From contig QNQO01000804.1 of the NCBI GenBank assembly GCA_003290165.1, positions 1-64,000 of the forward strand: 64,000 nt of DNA, in the 5' to 3' direction. Shown here piece after piece: positions 10,956 to 22,780 of this stretch (its first letter is position 1; the number at the start of each line of letters is the position of its first letter). Under the pieces are notes generated by a model, which saw only the letters and a program-made list of their open reading frames with translations, ran no database searches and was not told the DNA's origin. The DNA comes from Berberis thunbergii. Taxonomy: Eukaryota; Streptophyta; Magnoliopsida; Ranunculales; Berberidaceae. The position numbers and the translations under genes are program-made.

Positions 10956-12548
10956 GTTGTTCTTGTTCATCCACCATACCATCTTTTCTCATTTCTTCCA
11001 TTCTTTCTTTTTTCCTGCTTTTGTAACATTTTTCATTAAATGTTATCTGACATTTTTAAAACACATGATTAGTTTGTTTTCCTTGGTTTCTTGCTTCTCA
11101 TGTGCCATTTGCAATGCTCCCCACTCTTAAAAAACCAAAATATTTCTTTTTCGCTCTTAGGTTGTAGCAGATATATTTATGTGCACTAATTCACATTTTT
11201 TCACTGTGTTTTCATGACAACCTGTAATGTTCACATATTTCTGAATTTTTGTGATTAGGTGTTACAACAAGGAATCTGATATCATCTGCATTTTTCACTA
11301 TGATGGTATTTGCCTGAACATTAAAAAAGTTTAAGATATATGTTTATCTTATATATAAGAAGTAGCTTGCTGTTAATTAAATGTAACGCTTCACACTCTT
11401 AAACCATCAGAAGAGAAGTCTGGTTTAACTCGAAATTCCCCTGTGCTATTAGAGTGTGACTTCACAGTTTAGAATATTCACCTGAATAGTTTCCAAAAAG
11501 ATATGATCCAAATCCTGATGCAGCTCCCTCCTTGGAATTTGTGATCTCACAACAGTGGAGTCTGCCCTAAGGTAGGGGGATTATGACTAAAAAATCCTGA
11601 GGAGGTTGTGTGCCAGAAAGGGGCCTAGCCCAAGATGAGATATAATTGGAAGTGCCCCACATGGTTTTGGTTACAGAGTCCTTTGTGCGTGTGTGTTTTT
11701 TTTTGGGGGTGCGAGTGTGTCTTTCTGGTTGTATAGGAAAATTAGTTGATAGTGTGATAATTCATCGATGGGTTAGTTCAGTTTAGCAATAAGGAAATTC
11801 TCTTAATACATTTGTAAATTAATGTTTCTGTGTATTTGTAACACTGAGAAATTTTATCTTACAAATTCAATCATAAAATTTGTTGAGTGTAGTTGGTTGG
11901 GGATGCTTCCATGAACATGGGCATATGTCAGTACTGGTGCATTTGGTAGAGCAATCATTGTAAGTTTGAAATGAATTTGATTGCACTGTTATTATGCTAA
12001 AAGTCATAGACACGTGCACTTGATTCTAAATCTTATGGTAAATAGAATAACTCAAATAAAAACTCTCAAGGTCGACCTTCCAAGCCTTTTTTCCCTCCAA
12101 ATCTCCACTCCATTCAAATCTGTGTGCCTCGTGCCACCCTTTCTTTTTCTACATATTAAGATTTCCAAGGACCACCAAAACGCGTGCTCAAGAGCTCGAC
12201 CACTAAGAATATCCTACAGTAAAAATGTAAAAAGCTTATGATCTGAAACCTGAAACCTGAAACTAGAAACCGTAACAATCCGCAAGCAAATTGTGTGAAA
12301 ACTATCCTGTTTGATTCAAGATATCTGGGCAATTACAACATCAACTGAAATGGTCACAGAACTCAGCATCATGAAAAATTAAGTGCCACACAACGTGACA
12401 TATAGTTCACATATCATTCCGTCCTTGGTTGCAGTCTATGCTAAGATTTACAACAGTCTACCATGATGTTAATATGCTACAATCTTTAGCTTTTTGAATT
12501 TCAACTTTTTTCTTTTTTCAAACACCACCTAAAATTTAATGATATTTC
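10956..12548. other. Gene-free interior of the CACTA element
   Basis: I see no coding exon, RNA gene or repeat I can name. The first few hundred bases are likely the remainder of the intron after the VTT exon; the rest is AT-rich with short accidental frames. Confidence 0.45.
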
Positions 12549-13347
12549 AGCAAGAAGAATCTGATGACAGGTCATACTGGAAGTGTGAAATCATGAGTTC
12601 ACATCCATCTAATCCTGGTAACCTTAGGTTTAGCTTAGAGATGTCCATTCTTGCTCTTCAAGAGTTGTTGAGTGTTTATAGATATCTAATTGCTTAAAAT
12701 ACTCTTATTTTTTTCTGCACCAAACGTTTCTGTCTCTGTTTCAAGAGATGGATCTTTTGCACTTTGGGACTTGAGATGCAAGAGCCAGACAGACTTGTCA
12801 TTGTTGTAAGTTTACTCAACCTTTCAAAAAAGTGCGTACTTTGTCACTTCCCACTTTATGCCACTTTGTGTGATGGGTTCTCATTATTTATACTAGATGG
12901 GAACTTACACTATGTTCTTCAGTCCATCTGCTACAGTTACTGGGGCTCATACTGTGTCCCAAAGAGAACGAGTTCGTCATGGAAAGGTTCGAGTACTATA
13001 CATGTTTTTTGACCTGGTGAATAGACAACTATATGTTTACTAAGACCAGTTCTTACAGGGGGCTTCCAATAGCATTACATCAGTTCTTTATCTCAAAGAT
13101 GAGGTAACTATTGCAACTGCTAGAGCAGTGGACAGGTTTGTTTGATGCTTTCATAGATTCTCCTTACTTGAACAATGGAGTTTTTGCATAATATAAAGTA
13201 CTGAAGTCCTTATCTGTAATTTAGTTAAACTAATTCTTCCATGTGCATTTTTGTTTCATTTCGGTGATGTGAAGTTCTGGGATACCCGGAATTTGAAAGG
13301 CCCCATATTTCCAGCATCTTCTCACATCGAACCATCAAATGAAAAGG
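12549..13347 (+). pseudogene. Fragment of the CDT2/DTL WD40 gene (CUL4-DDB1 substrate receptor)
   Basis: Four exon pieces read in order as part of a WD40 propeller: LMTGHTGSVK (12549-12585, then a one-base deletion before SSHPSNP), SRDGSFALWDLRCKSQTDL (about 12745-12805, donor GT at 12806), an AHTVSQRERVRHGK piece (about 12922-12985) with SITSVLYLKDEVTIATARAV (13060-13135), and FWDTRNLKGPIFPA (13276-13347). The order and the SVLYLKDE...VKFWDTRNLK signature match plant CDT2/DTL, which recruits replication-licensing factors such as CDT1 to the CUL4-DDB1 ubiquitin ligase. The frameshift and missing N- and C-terminal exons make it a pseudogene fragment. It is on the same strand as the VTT and ACLB fragments beside it. 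Confidence 0.78.
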
Positions 13348-13681
13348 TCAATTAACCCCCAAGATGCTAATTCTTGTCTGTCCGCTCAGTGGAGACTAGT
13401 TTTCATCTACTGCAAAAAAACTGATCTGAAAAAAAGAATTTTATAGATTATAACGAGATCAAGGTTCTACCAGTTTCAAAATGTTTAACATTGTGTCCAC
13501 CATGTGTCAAGTGTTCGAGTATTTTGATCCCTAAAGACCATAATAGCTTTCTAGACTAGTCAGGTACTGTATAGTGTTGAGTACAATCTTACGGCATCTA
13601 AAATAGAGATGGAAGTATCCATGTTTTCTAGTGTTTTATTATGCAATTATATAAAGGCTTCTTTTCTATTCAACCTGCAAG

Positions 13682-13800
13682 AAATTTGTTGGAAATCTAT
13701 TTTGACATTAGGAGAAGGCGAGCTTGAGAAACAACTTAGCAGGGACGAAATGCTACATTTCCTCCATCAATATCTGGGAAAACTAAGATCTGAACCAACT
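13682..13800 (+). pseudogene. Unidentified exon-like fragment
   Basis: An open piece bounded by AAG (acceptor-like) and GTAAGT (perfect donor at 13801). It encodes about 40 residues with a natural amphipathic composition, including GEGELEKQLSRDEMLHFLHQ and YLGKLRSEPT. I do not recognise the family. It lies between the CDT2 and ACLB fragments on the same strand, so it is probably an exon of a fourth captured gene. A chance open frame is possible, but the donor and composition argue against that. Confidence 0.5.
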
Positions 13801-14509
13801 GTAAGTTTTAGTGGATTATCTCTTAGTTGACTATTTCGCTAATAGAATCTCCTAATCTTTATTTTTTTTTCTTTTTGGAAATGCAGTTCAATATTGCATG
13901 CTTTCTCTTGAGATATAGTCTTGTTTTCTTTAAGTTCTAAATCTCTTTTGTTATCTTCGATCGGTTCTCTCGGTTGTAGTTGTGAATATTTTTATTGGTA
14001 ATTGACTCTTTTATTTCTCAAAGTAAATGATAGAACACCTTCCACTCATGTGCCTCCACTGGCACTGCAATGTCCAAGTTTCTCTGAGGTTATGTAGCCT
14101 CTTTCCAAGTTCTTGTGAATAATTTGATTAACAATCATAGAAACATGCGACAGATGTTAAGTTGCAAAGTCTGCAAAATCAGAGGAAAGACATGTCTCCA
14201 TTTATTCGATAAAATAGATGAATTTTAACAATTGTTATTCATCATAGTAATGAAATTTAGAAGAGATGAAAGAACTTGATCCATTGGCCACATTGGTATC
14301 ACCTTTTCAAACATCTGGGTCTTCAATTCTATACCTTTGCCTTAAAAGAGATTTTTATCTCATGTAAACTTGCTTGTTTAAGGTTTATCATGTAGTTGTA
14401 TATAATGGCGCTACTTTGAATAACAGCCAATACTTTCGAATCCGGTGTCTTTCATATCATGCATATTATGTTTTACAAATTTGCTTACACTTTTTGAATT
14501 TATCAGCAG
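13801..14509. other. Intron-like or filler DNA in the CACTA element
   Basis: AT-rich, no open frame of interest, no named repeat. It joins the unidentified exon to the ACLB fragment. Confidence 0.4.
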
Positions 14510-15077
14510 AATTGAGGCGGCTTGTGCTGCACATCAAATTGCTGATGTTTTCATTAACTTTGCTTCATTCAGAAGGTTAGTGCCTATTTTCATACTAGTG
14601 CGCTGAACTGGATTACAAAATTTGTTATACAGAGTAGTAATTTCATTTGATATATTTCCAATGCGGCTGCTTCTTCCATGGCTGCTTTGAAACAACCAAC
14701 CATTAGAGTCATAGCTATCATAGCCGAAAGTGTACCAGAATCAGACGCAAAGCAGTTGATTGCTTTTGCAAAAGCAAATAATAAAGTAAGCGAAGTTATA
14801 GGTTAAGCTGGACTAACAGTAAATGCTTATTAGGATCATAAGTTCTGAAAATGTTGCTGCTAGGAACCATTGTTATTCACAACTCATTTGATGCGTTGAT
14901 AGTTGCATTCTGCCTGACCTAGGTTCTCACTGGCATTTTCAGGTTGTTATTGGCCCTGCTACTATTGGAGGCATTCAAGCCGGAGCTTTTAAGATTGGTG
15001 ATACTGCACGAACAATTGACAATATCATCCAATCCAAGCTTTACAGGCCTGGATCTGCTTGATTTGTGTCCAAGTCT
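14510..15077 (+). pseudogene. ACLB: Fragment of ATP-citrate lyase subunit B gene (ACLB)
   Basis: Three consecutive exons. 14510-14575 gives AADVFINFASF-type sequence (CAAHQIADVFINFASFRR). About 14660-14785 gives SSMAALKQPTIRVIAIIAES and the following LIAFAKANNK (donor GTAAG at 14786). 14943-15077 gives [20 protein letters not shown] and LYRPGS (donor GTAAGT at 15078). These are the CoA-ligase-like part of ATP-citrate lyase, which makes cytosolic acetyl-CoA from citrate. In the last exon a TGA replaces the Gly codon expected in PGSVGFVSKS, so the frame is broken. The second exon's acceptor reads CCA instead of CAG. Catalytic His and other domains are absent. It is a captured, decaying piece. 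Confidence 0.85.
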
Positions 15078-15103
15078 GTAAGTCACTTATTCTTTACGTA
15101 CAG

Positions 15104-15270
15104 CTGGTGTTACTATTGCTGGCCCTTGTCGCTGTACCATGGATGTTGTTGCCAAAGCCTTTTCTTTTGAAGAAACAACATCAAGAGGTACATCCTTGAA
15201 CCAACATCAACAAATGAAGGAAGGGGAGAACCAAAGCAATGAAGTTGGAAAGGATTGTGACTCGATGTAA
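15104..15270 (+). pseudogene. Unidentified 3'-exon-like fragment
   Basis: Follows an acceptor-like TACAG and stays open for about 55 codons to TAA at 15268-15270: [20 protein letters not shown], then a Gln/Asn-rich tail. It does not resemble the continuation of ACLB. It may be the last exon of another captured gene or chance. No family recognised. Confidence 0.35.
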
Positions 15271-15450
15271 TACATTATATTTATCATTCAGCTGAAATAA
15301 ATATAGTTTGATCTTGCCTTTCAAAAAAAAAATGTAGTCTGGTCTTTATTATTTGATAGATTTTGTGACTCGATGTAATACATTATCTTATTAATTACAA
15401 TATTACTTTGCCTCCATTTATGGAAATGTTTAAGTTTGACTTTCTAAAAC

Positions 15451-15478
15451 GCTATTAATGGGCATTTTTCTTGTAGTG
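15451..15478 (-). repeat. CACTA right terminal inverted repeat
   Basis: Reverse complement begins CACTACAAGAAAAATGCC and matches the left end at 25 of 28 positions. It is followed by GAA (15479-15481), the same three bases that precede the left end. Confidence 0.9.
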
Positions 15479-15752
15479 GAACCAATAGAATGGTTTTCAT
15501 AGGACCTCACAAAACAACGTAGATCATGTCGAACTGTTTCAAAGTAAGAATGCTCTAGTGCTAGTTGGTATGCACTGTTAAAGACAAGTGTGACTACACT
15601 GCCATTTCTTACATTTTCGCCTAGAGAGTGGTGCTTCGACAAAGTTTTACAAAAGTATAATCTTATTGTGATTCAGAAAATATAGGCTCTTGAAATTTTT
15701 TAAGTAGTAGCTAATTTCTTGAGAACTCTTTGGATCTTAAATACGCTTCTCT

Positions 15753-17165
15753 GATAACCACATAATTATAACATTATTACCTCTTATTATATTTTGTTAA
15801 TCCTTATTTTTATCTTATTTTAAATTAATTATTAAATTTTTGTGTTTTTGTAGAATGTGGAGCTGTAATGAAGAAATTAGAGAAAATGCAATGAACAAAT
15901 CTCAGACGGTGACTTCAGAGGAAGTGGAGGTGAAAATAGCCTAAGCCCATAACCTAAACTCAAAACCAAGCCCAAAAACTCAAACCCAAATAATATTCTC
16001 CCATTTATCTCATATTCATATTTGATTTTACCTTCATTCACTCCATGAATTATCCCTTTTATCTCATCTCTATTCATTTTGTTCATTATCTATAAATACA
16101 ATAGAAAATGAATGTGAAATGGAAGGAGGAGAAGGGAATCAAGCCTCAATAGCCAAAAACAAATCCTCCTTCCTTCACAAAGTGATTTTCATCACACTCA
16201 TCTCATCACCATCCATCTCTCACTCCCTCTCTGTCCAGACCATCTGTCCCTCTGCCACCTTCCCTGTCCATGCCACAACCACCGAGCACCACCATCATCC
16301 ATCACAGTCCTCGCGCAACAAAACAGGGAGTGTCTCCCTATTTTCTCGTCATGTTCCTCTCCCTATGCCATCACCGCCACCAGACAGAGTAACGCGAGCC
16401 GCCATCACCGCCACCAGAGCCACTTCCCACCGTCATCACCCACCACGAAACAGGGCTCGCAAGAGTGCCGGAGTTGTTCGGATGAAGAAAGAGCTCGCGA
16501 GGAGCAAAGACGAAGCTCGTGAGGAGCACGGCTCGCTGGAGACGGAGGCGCAGAGGGACATGCAATTTGTTTGGCAGGAACCAACTGTTTTTCAAAACAA
16601 TTGTTGTTTGCAACCTTCTGATTTGCTGAGTACCAACGCACCGAGGCGGCGACAAACCAAAAGGGTTGTATAATTTATTTTAATTTATTTTACTAACTTA
16701 AATGTTTCATTGTTAATTACAATTTTATTTCAGAAATTTGATAAATTGTTTTCACCTTTCATGTTCGATTAAAACTTGATATGTTTGATAGTTAGATTCA
16801 CATTTTATCAATATTCAAAGCATGTGCTAACAAATATTGAGCTTGAACTTTGATTAAGTGTGCCCTAAAAAGACACTTAATGCTTGGGAAGAGTTTATTT
16901 GCTTGAGATAAATTGTTCATGTTTGACATAAACTTGATATGATTGGAATTGGATTTTAATGATCACATCTTCGGTGTAAGCAAGGGATCCTCATCCCTAA
17001 AGCTTCTCGTTTATAATTTTAGTAGTTTAGATAAATTCTAAAATTCAATTGCATCCACTTTCCTCATGGGATCGACCCGTACCTACCGTTGTTTACCAGT
17101 TAGACACCGTGCACTTGCGATTATTACAAGTGGGTCAAATTAGCCTGTTTATTTAAGCCGGTTAA
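15753..17165 (+). repeat. LTR-like remnant (Ty3/gypsy type), solo or fragmentary
   Basis: Starts TGATAACCACATAATT, similar to sequence after a PPT at 56420, and includes a TATA box (TATAAATA at 16091-16098) followed by a CT-rich and GC-richer leader-like block, then ends in a GATCGACCCGTACCTACCG...GTGCACTTGCG region that resembles LTR ends of Athila-like elements. A similar end in inverse orientation is at 58880-58990. An open frame of 184 codons (16119-16673) lies in the leader-like block; its Ser/His/Pro-rich composition and lack of conservation argue against a protein. No matching second LTR or target duplication was found. Confidence 0.5.
16091..16098 (+). promoter_or_regulatory. TATA box of the LTR-like region
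   Basis: TATAAATA, 30 bases before the start of a purine-rich transcript-like leader. It fits an LTR U3 promoter. No cap-site evidence. Confidence 0.45.
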
Positions 17166-20100
17166 ACCCGCAACACTCTCAAAGACTTAGCCCATCTAGC
17201 ATACCAAATAAGGTAAAACCTGGCTAGGATGCATCTCTACCTAGTGTGGTGGTCTATGGAATTTTTATGTAATAAGCTTCTCCTAACTTACTTACAGGCT
17301 ATATAGATAAATCTAACTAGGGTGAGAATTGACTTTTGCGGCACTCAAAATCATTATCTACTTCAATTAGATTGGTTTTTAAAATCAGTCGCCTCTAGTA
17401 CTTAATTGAAGATAATCAACTTGTTGCTTGCTATATGGATGGACAGAAATTGATTGAGCTTAGCTTGTGTGTCATAGTTAGTGTCCCCTTTTAATTGGAT
17501 TTGTGTGTTACATTTAGTTTAGGTCATATCATCTTAGGTTGAATTAAATTTTAGTTATTTTCAAAAAAAAAAATAATGAAGTTTGATTCAAGTTTAGTGT
17601 CAGGGAGTTTGTCTTGTGTAATTAGGAGTTGGCTATGCTAAAGTCTTACTATGTGTCGTCGCCATTGAGGACGAATTTTCATAGGGAAGATCATGTCAAT
17701 GCCGAGGCAAATTACTTTGCCTTAGTAACCAAGGTCAATCCTGAAAAGCAAGTTTTGCTTATACCAATTTTTTTTTCAAAATGGATAGGGAAACCAAACA
17801 CCTTGAAACCAACACCAACCCAATTGGGGTTATCAACCTTTTAGGCCCACACCATCCTTTGATCCCAAGTATGTACACAGCAACGAGCCTCACCTTAGAG
17901 ACCAATCCATGCCAACTCATGTAAAATATACAGTCCACATCATTTTTATATCCACGTGGCTCATGGGAGAGCAACGTCATTACACATTTATTTTTTATTG
18001 GAAGAGAGTCTAGATTAATATATGCAATCCTTAACTCAGTCCATATGAAAGACACAACAATGTCAGTAGGCCACTGGCCAAGTTTTGGTTGGGATTTGTG
18101 ATTTAAGGCGTCAAAATGTTGCATTGATGAGTGTTACAGAGGAATGTGAAAAAATGTCTATCAGAGAAAAAATGAAGGATTTGACGAATTGTGCCACATT
18201 GATGTACCTATATCAACCCCTCAAACTTCCAAAGTATAACAAGATGAGTTGATAAAACATGTGTGACAATGTGATGAAGAAGGATTGTGAATGAATCATG
18301 AGTGTTGTGTTCAAAAGGATAACATTAATAAGTATGGTGAGCTTATAGAGTTCTCTAATCTCTTCTTAGTTGACTTTTTGTTTATTGATGTTATTGTGTC
18401 ACCCATTATTGATCATACATATATACTTTAGAGGTTCACATAAAGGAAGATCTATTTAAGCCACCAAATGATCATATAATTCTTTTGACCATTGTTGGAA
18501 TATCCATGTCCAATACAAAGATAGAAACTAGGAAATTTGTTAACATTCTCCTCAATATTAGGAAGTTCTCTTAGATTAGACTTGAATTGCATGTTTCAAA
18601 AACCTTGGAGGATTATTTTGGGCAATGTAAAACAAATTGTGATGAACTTAAAGATGTCGATGACCTATCTATGTCTAAGTCATGGCATCTCTTAGAACAA
18701 AACTTGATTTTGTTCCTTTTGACAAGTTCTATTAGTATCATTCTTTTGAAGAAACATTGTCTGACCTAAAGTTAGAATTTCATCTTGAGAGGCTTCTTTG
18801 GATTTACATGTGAGGCGTATCAAATCAATTGCATCTTATTATCTCATATACATATACAAGTTTTTAGGTTAGTTATTTTATGAATAAAATAAATTTTTAT
18901 TATACATAATAGGTCAACTTAATCTTAAAAAAATAAAATAAATTTTTGGGTCTTTTCGAAAATGACTTGACTATGATTTGATAAGATCCATTCCATGTCT
19001 TACTTTTTCTGGATTTTGACATAAGTCATTTGAGCACTTATGCAATTTATTGGTACACCCTTTTAATTCCTACTTATTATTGTCTATTTTTTGTTCATGG
19101 TCGACCCATGGTGCCATAGTTAGAAACAATTAGTACAATGTTCGGTGTAGGTTTGGAAGGGGTGACTTTACAAATTGAGGTGTCACATTTGAATAATTTT
19201 CAAAAAAATTTCATATTTTCAAAAAAAAAAAAACTTTTGTAATTTGAGTATTTATTGTGCTTAGAAGTGTCATTGTAAATCTTAGTTGCATATAAATAGG
19301 AGTATACGAATTGAATTTGAAGTTTAGTACTCAGTCAATAGTTGATAAGAGTATGCATTACTTGTTTGTTAGACATCTCATGCTAGGTTACATCAAGAGT
19401 TGTGTTTGTGGCTAAGATATTCATTTTAAGTTGACAAATGGATTGATTCTTTAAAGAGCCTGGGGAATACCAGTGGAGACTTGAATTGTGTGAGCTTTCT
19501 AGTTTTTTTTTTTTTTTTTTTTTTTTTAGGGCTATAAGCTATTTTTTAATTTCTTGAGTCCAACATTTTCTCGTTGCATGATTTCCATGCATTATTGTTT
19601 ATCTGTCATATATTGCTAACAAAATCAAAGTTGAATTATTTCGCCGCAATTCTTTCTATTACCCAAGGCATAAAACTCATTTTAATTTAGGAAAATGAAG
19701 ACAAATCTTCCTTGTCTAATTTGAACCTTGTAGCCTACCCTATTTGTTGTTTACCTCAAAAACCAGTGTAAAGCATGTTATGTTAGCCTATTATTGTTTA
19801 GCCCACTAACCACTAATTCAACCCACTAATTATGTCTACCATGTCCCTTTGCTTTTAGGAAAGGTTGATATGGATGAGTTATCAAAGAACAAAAGTTTCA
19901 GCATGGAATATTATACTCCATAACGCCAAAAATATTTACAAAGAGCCTCAAGATTCAATGTCATTTTATATAGTGCAAAAATAAGACATAAAAGAAAGAG
20001 AAATAACAATTTTTTTTTTACCATCAATAAGAAAATTGGATGCTCATAAACGAAGGAGTTGAGTCAAACTTTGGAGTCAACCTTACATTTATCTTAGTAT

Positions 20101-20505
20101 ACCTCTAACTTTCTCAAAAGTTTTTTTTATCCTTATCTTTTCTTGTTTACCGTTGTCATAAGTTTCATTACAACCTAGTCAAAATCCTACTCTAATATTA
20201 GAAAATGTATGATTGTAATGTGGTCGATAAATTAAGAAAAGTTGATGGTGAATGAAGTTAACATTTTCAATAAATGATATCCTTTTAGAGATCATATTTT
20301 ATAAACTTTTGATTGTTTGTTCGTTGTAAAGTATGTGAAGTATATCAAAATTCTTATCTCATCATAGATTGAGAGAATTAGGCAAATCTTGTTTTAGTTA
20401 TTCATTATGAGCAATTATATTATTTTGTGAGATTTGAAGTCGAAGTAAATTTTCTAAAAATCAATCTACATATTACTCAATTTTGAAATGAAAATTTGTA
20501 ACGAA
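17166..20505. other. Intergenic stretch with no recognised gene
   Basis: Short open frames only (for example 17759-18124 minus and 18587-18769 plus), none with a motif I recognise and none longer than chance would allow in AT-rich DNA. 17200-17640 looks like untranslated leader of a decayed retroelement. A run of 25 T lies at 19503-19527. Confidence 0.5.
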
Positions 20506-20599
20506 CACTACACCAAAATGGATAATTAGTAACGTCAATATTTTTAATTTATTTATAAAATTAACTAAACTCCTCTTACTATTCATTTTTTTTTTTCTA

Positions 20600-20816
20600 A
20601 GCCCAACTTCTGCAGAACCTAAAAACCCTTCGATTTTCACTCAGAGTTTCCAACTCTCGATCTTAAACTTCACTCAATCCTCAATCGATCTCGATCTTGA
20701 TCTCGATCTCAAACATCCCTCCATCGATCGATCTCAAAAATCACTCCATCAGCTTCCAGTAACAGAGAACTAGGTTTACTTGGCCAAGCTCGCAGAGCAG
20801 GCCGAGCGATATGAAG
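20600..20816 (+). pseudogene. 14-3-3 (GF14) first-exon fragment with leader
   Basis: After a CT/GATC-rich leader (20600-20760) comes a piece ending VYLAKLAEQAERYE with a GTGAG donor right after it (20817). That is the invariant N-terminal helix motif of 14-3-3 phosphopeptide-binding adaptor proteins, and plant genes place an intron close by. A TAG stop interrupts just before VYLAKL, so it cannot be translated through. Only this exon is present. It opens the set of fragments in the second CACTA-like unit. Confidence 0.8.
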
Positions 20817-22017
20817 GTGAGACTGAAAGCGATAACTTGTCGTTTCGGCGACCTTTCTTGCTATTTGAAGCATTTTGACCAAATAATGACCTTGATCTGT
20901 TGTTTCCGTGCTTCAACCTGGTACTTTTTCCTAGATCTGTTGAAATTTCTCTTGAACATTGAACATCAGCTAGGCTTTTGATCTCTATTTGCTTCAACAA
21001 TCTGTTTCGATAAGTTATTTTCTGATAACTGGACTAGATTTTTAATATTTTGTTTTGGAGAAAATGTTCTGATGATTGAACTCGTTTTCGATGAAATGCT
21101 GGTGGTTCTATCTAGTTAGGGTTTGTATCCTATTTTATTTGTGGTAGTGTTATGCAATGCCTTCCAAGTGTTAGTCGAAATTCTTGTCAAATAACATTTT
21201 TATAAAAAATAATAGTTAGCTATTTTTAGGGAGGCAGTTTAACGATTCTCTAATGTCATAAGCAAGTTGAAGTGGATTTTATAAATTTTCTGTACTCATG
21301 TCAATATAGAATGGTACTTGATTGGAAGGCATACATATCCGCTAATAATTAGTTGCACTTTCAATTATTACACTGGCTTTATAATCGCGTATATGATAGC
21401 CATCACTTCTAATAGAGTGCTTCTAGGGAGCCTGGGTGGCATTTTTACACTTTTGCCTCTGCCTTTTTAACTACTCTTTAAATATAACAACAACAAATTT
21501 ATTGTCGTTATTAGAGCAGAAGCAGGGAATCAGCGAAGAATGAAGGGAACAAAATCTTCTTCTTCCTTCTTCTTTAGGTGAACCGTTTTTTTCCAAAACT
21601 GCCTCAAATTTTGTTTTCCTTTTTTTTTCTAAGAAGGATATCACCTTGGAGAGATCCTTACGGGAATTTGATGTTATCAAGACCCAAAAACTCGAAAAAG
21701 TTTGGTTGGTTTGTTTATTTGATTCTTACGGGAATTGTTTAAATTGTGTGCTTTATTTATTTAAGAACGTTTTAGACCAATCAAAATTATTCAGTTTTAG
21801 TTTCTATATGTAATTATAGGTTAGAATTTGGATGTGCAGATGTGGGGTTGTATGAAAGCCAATCAGAAGATGTGTCTAGAGAGGAAGTACTTGGAAGATT
21901 GGATTAGGTTGGTTGGTTGATTGTTACAATGGCTTTACTTTGTTTTTGGTGGTTCATTTTTCTTACTTTGTTTTTTGGTGGTTCTTTCTTCTTATTTGGT
22001 TTGGTTTATGGGAACTC
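20817..22017. other. Intron-like DNA after the 14-3-3 fragment
   Basis: No further 14-3-3 exon found. AT-rich, with short frames on both strands that show no motif. Confidence 0.4.
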
Positions 22018-22133
22018 TGAACAGATAGTGAAGACACGGGTGAAAAAGGTGAGCCGGAATAAGGGGTTTAATGAACAGTTATTGAAAAAGCCAATGCCAA
22101 ATTATTCACCTTCAGTTGTTATCACCTCGGGGT
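22018..22133 (+). pseudogene. Unidentified exon-like fragment (basic)
   Basis: A charged open segment with VKTRVKKVSRNKGFNEQLLK and PMPNYSPSVVITSG, preceded by a hydrophobic stretch in the same frame that is probably intronic. I do not recognise the gene. Its composition is more like protein than the neighbouring DNA; splice borders are unclear. Confidence 0.35.
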
Positions 22134-22780
22134 ATGCACATTTCTATTCTATTCATGCAATTGTAATTTGGTGATTTGTCGTGTTAACATAGGGCCATAT
22201 AAATGTTGTTGTAACAATGCATAAATGTCAAAATATTGGATTAATTTTTCGTTTGAGACATGAGTATAGTTATCTAAGCACATAAATTTTAGGAAGACTT
22301 AACTTACAGATGGAAAGTAAAATTTCCACTTGTTACTAATGTGGTCGTTTTACAATGTAGGATGGGCGTGTTAATGCTCTTTATTCAACCCCAATCATTT
22401 ATACTAATGCAAAACATGCAACAAAATAATCATGGCAATCAAAACTGATGATTACTTCCCGCGAGTCATATTTTCTATAAGACTTGAATCATTTCCTCAT
22501 TTATGCTTCAATTTTATGTGGTCATAAGAATTGAATTGTTCAGTTATTAGATAGGCAGATCGTACAAATGCATATTGAACCGAATACTTTTCAAGTAGGC
22601 CAGCTCTGAAACGATATGTCAGAATGATTAGTGGTTACTATTGGTAAAACTTCCTTTGCAGTGCACCACTACCATTGTTGTTATGTTTCATTTGATTATA
22701 CGCTCGGCTTAGTTATCCAAGTATATGTGGTAAGGCATTGCTGTTTGAAATTGCTTAAAGTTGAAAATTATTTCAAACAG

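Larger units (their letters stand above)
7829..15478. mobile_element. CACTA (En/Spm-type) transposon carrying host gene fragments
   Basis: The left end reads CACTACAACACAAATGCTCA and the inverted right end reads CACTACAAGAAAAATGCCCA; the first 28 bases of the two ends match at 25 positions. Both ends are flanked by the same 3 bases, GAA (7826-7828 and 15479-15481). CACTA termini with a 3-bp target duplication define the superfamily. No transposase sequence is visible, so the element would depend on enzymes supplied elsewhere. The interior holds exon and intron pieces of at least three unrelated plant genes, all on the plus strand: a VTT-domain gene, CDT2/DTL and ATP-citrate lyase B, plus two unidentified exon-like pieces. 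Confidence 0.9.

Noticed and set aside
16119..16673. 184-codon open frame after a TATA box
   Set aside because: Ser/His/Pro/Arg-rich low complexity, lies in an LTR-like leader and has overlapping frames on the other strand; no motif.
17759..18124. Minus-strand frame of 121 codons
   Set aside because: No recognisable motif, in AT-rich decayed DNA; length within chance.
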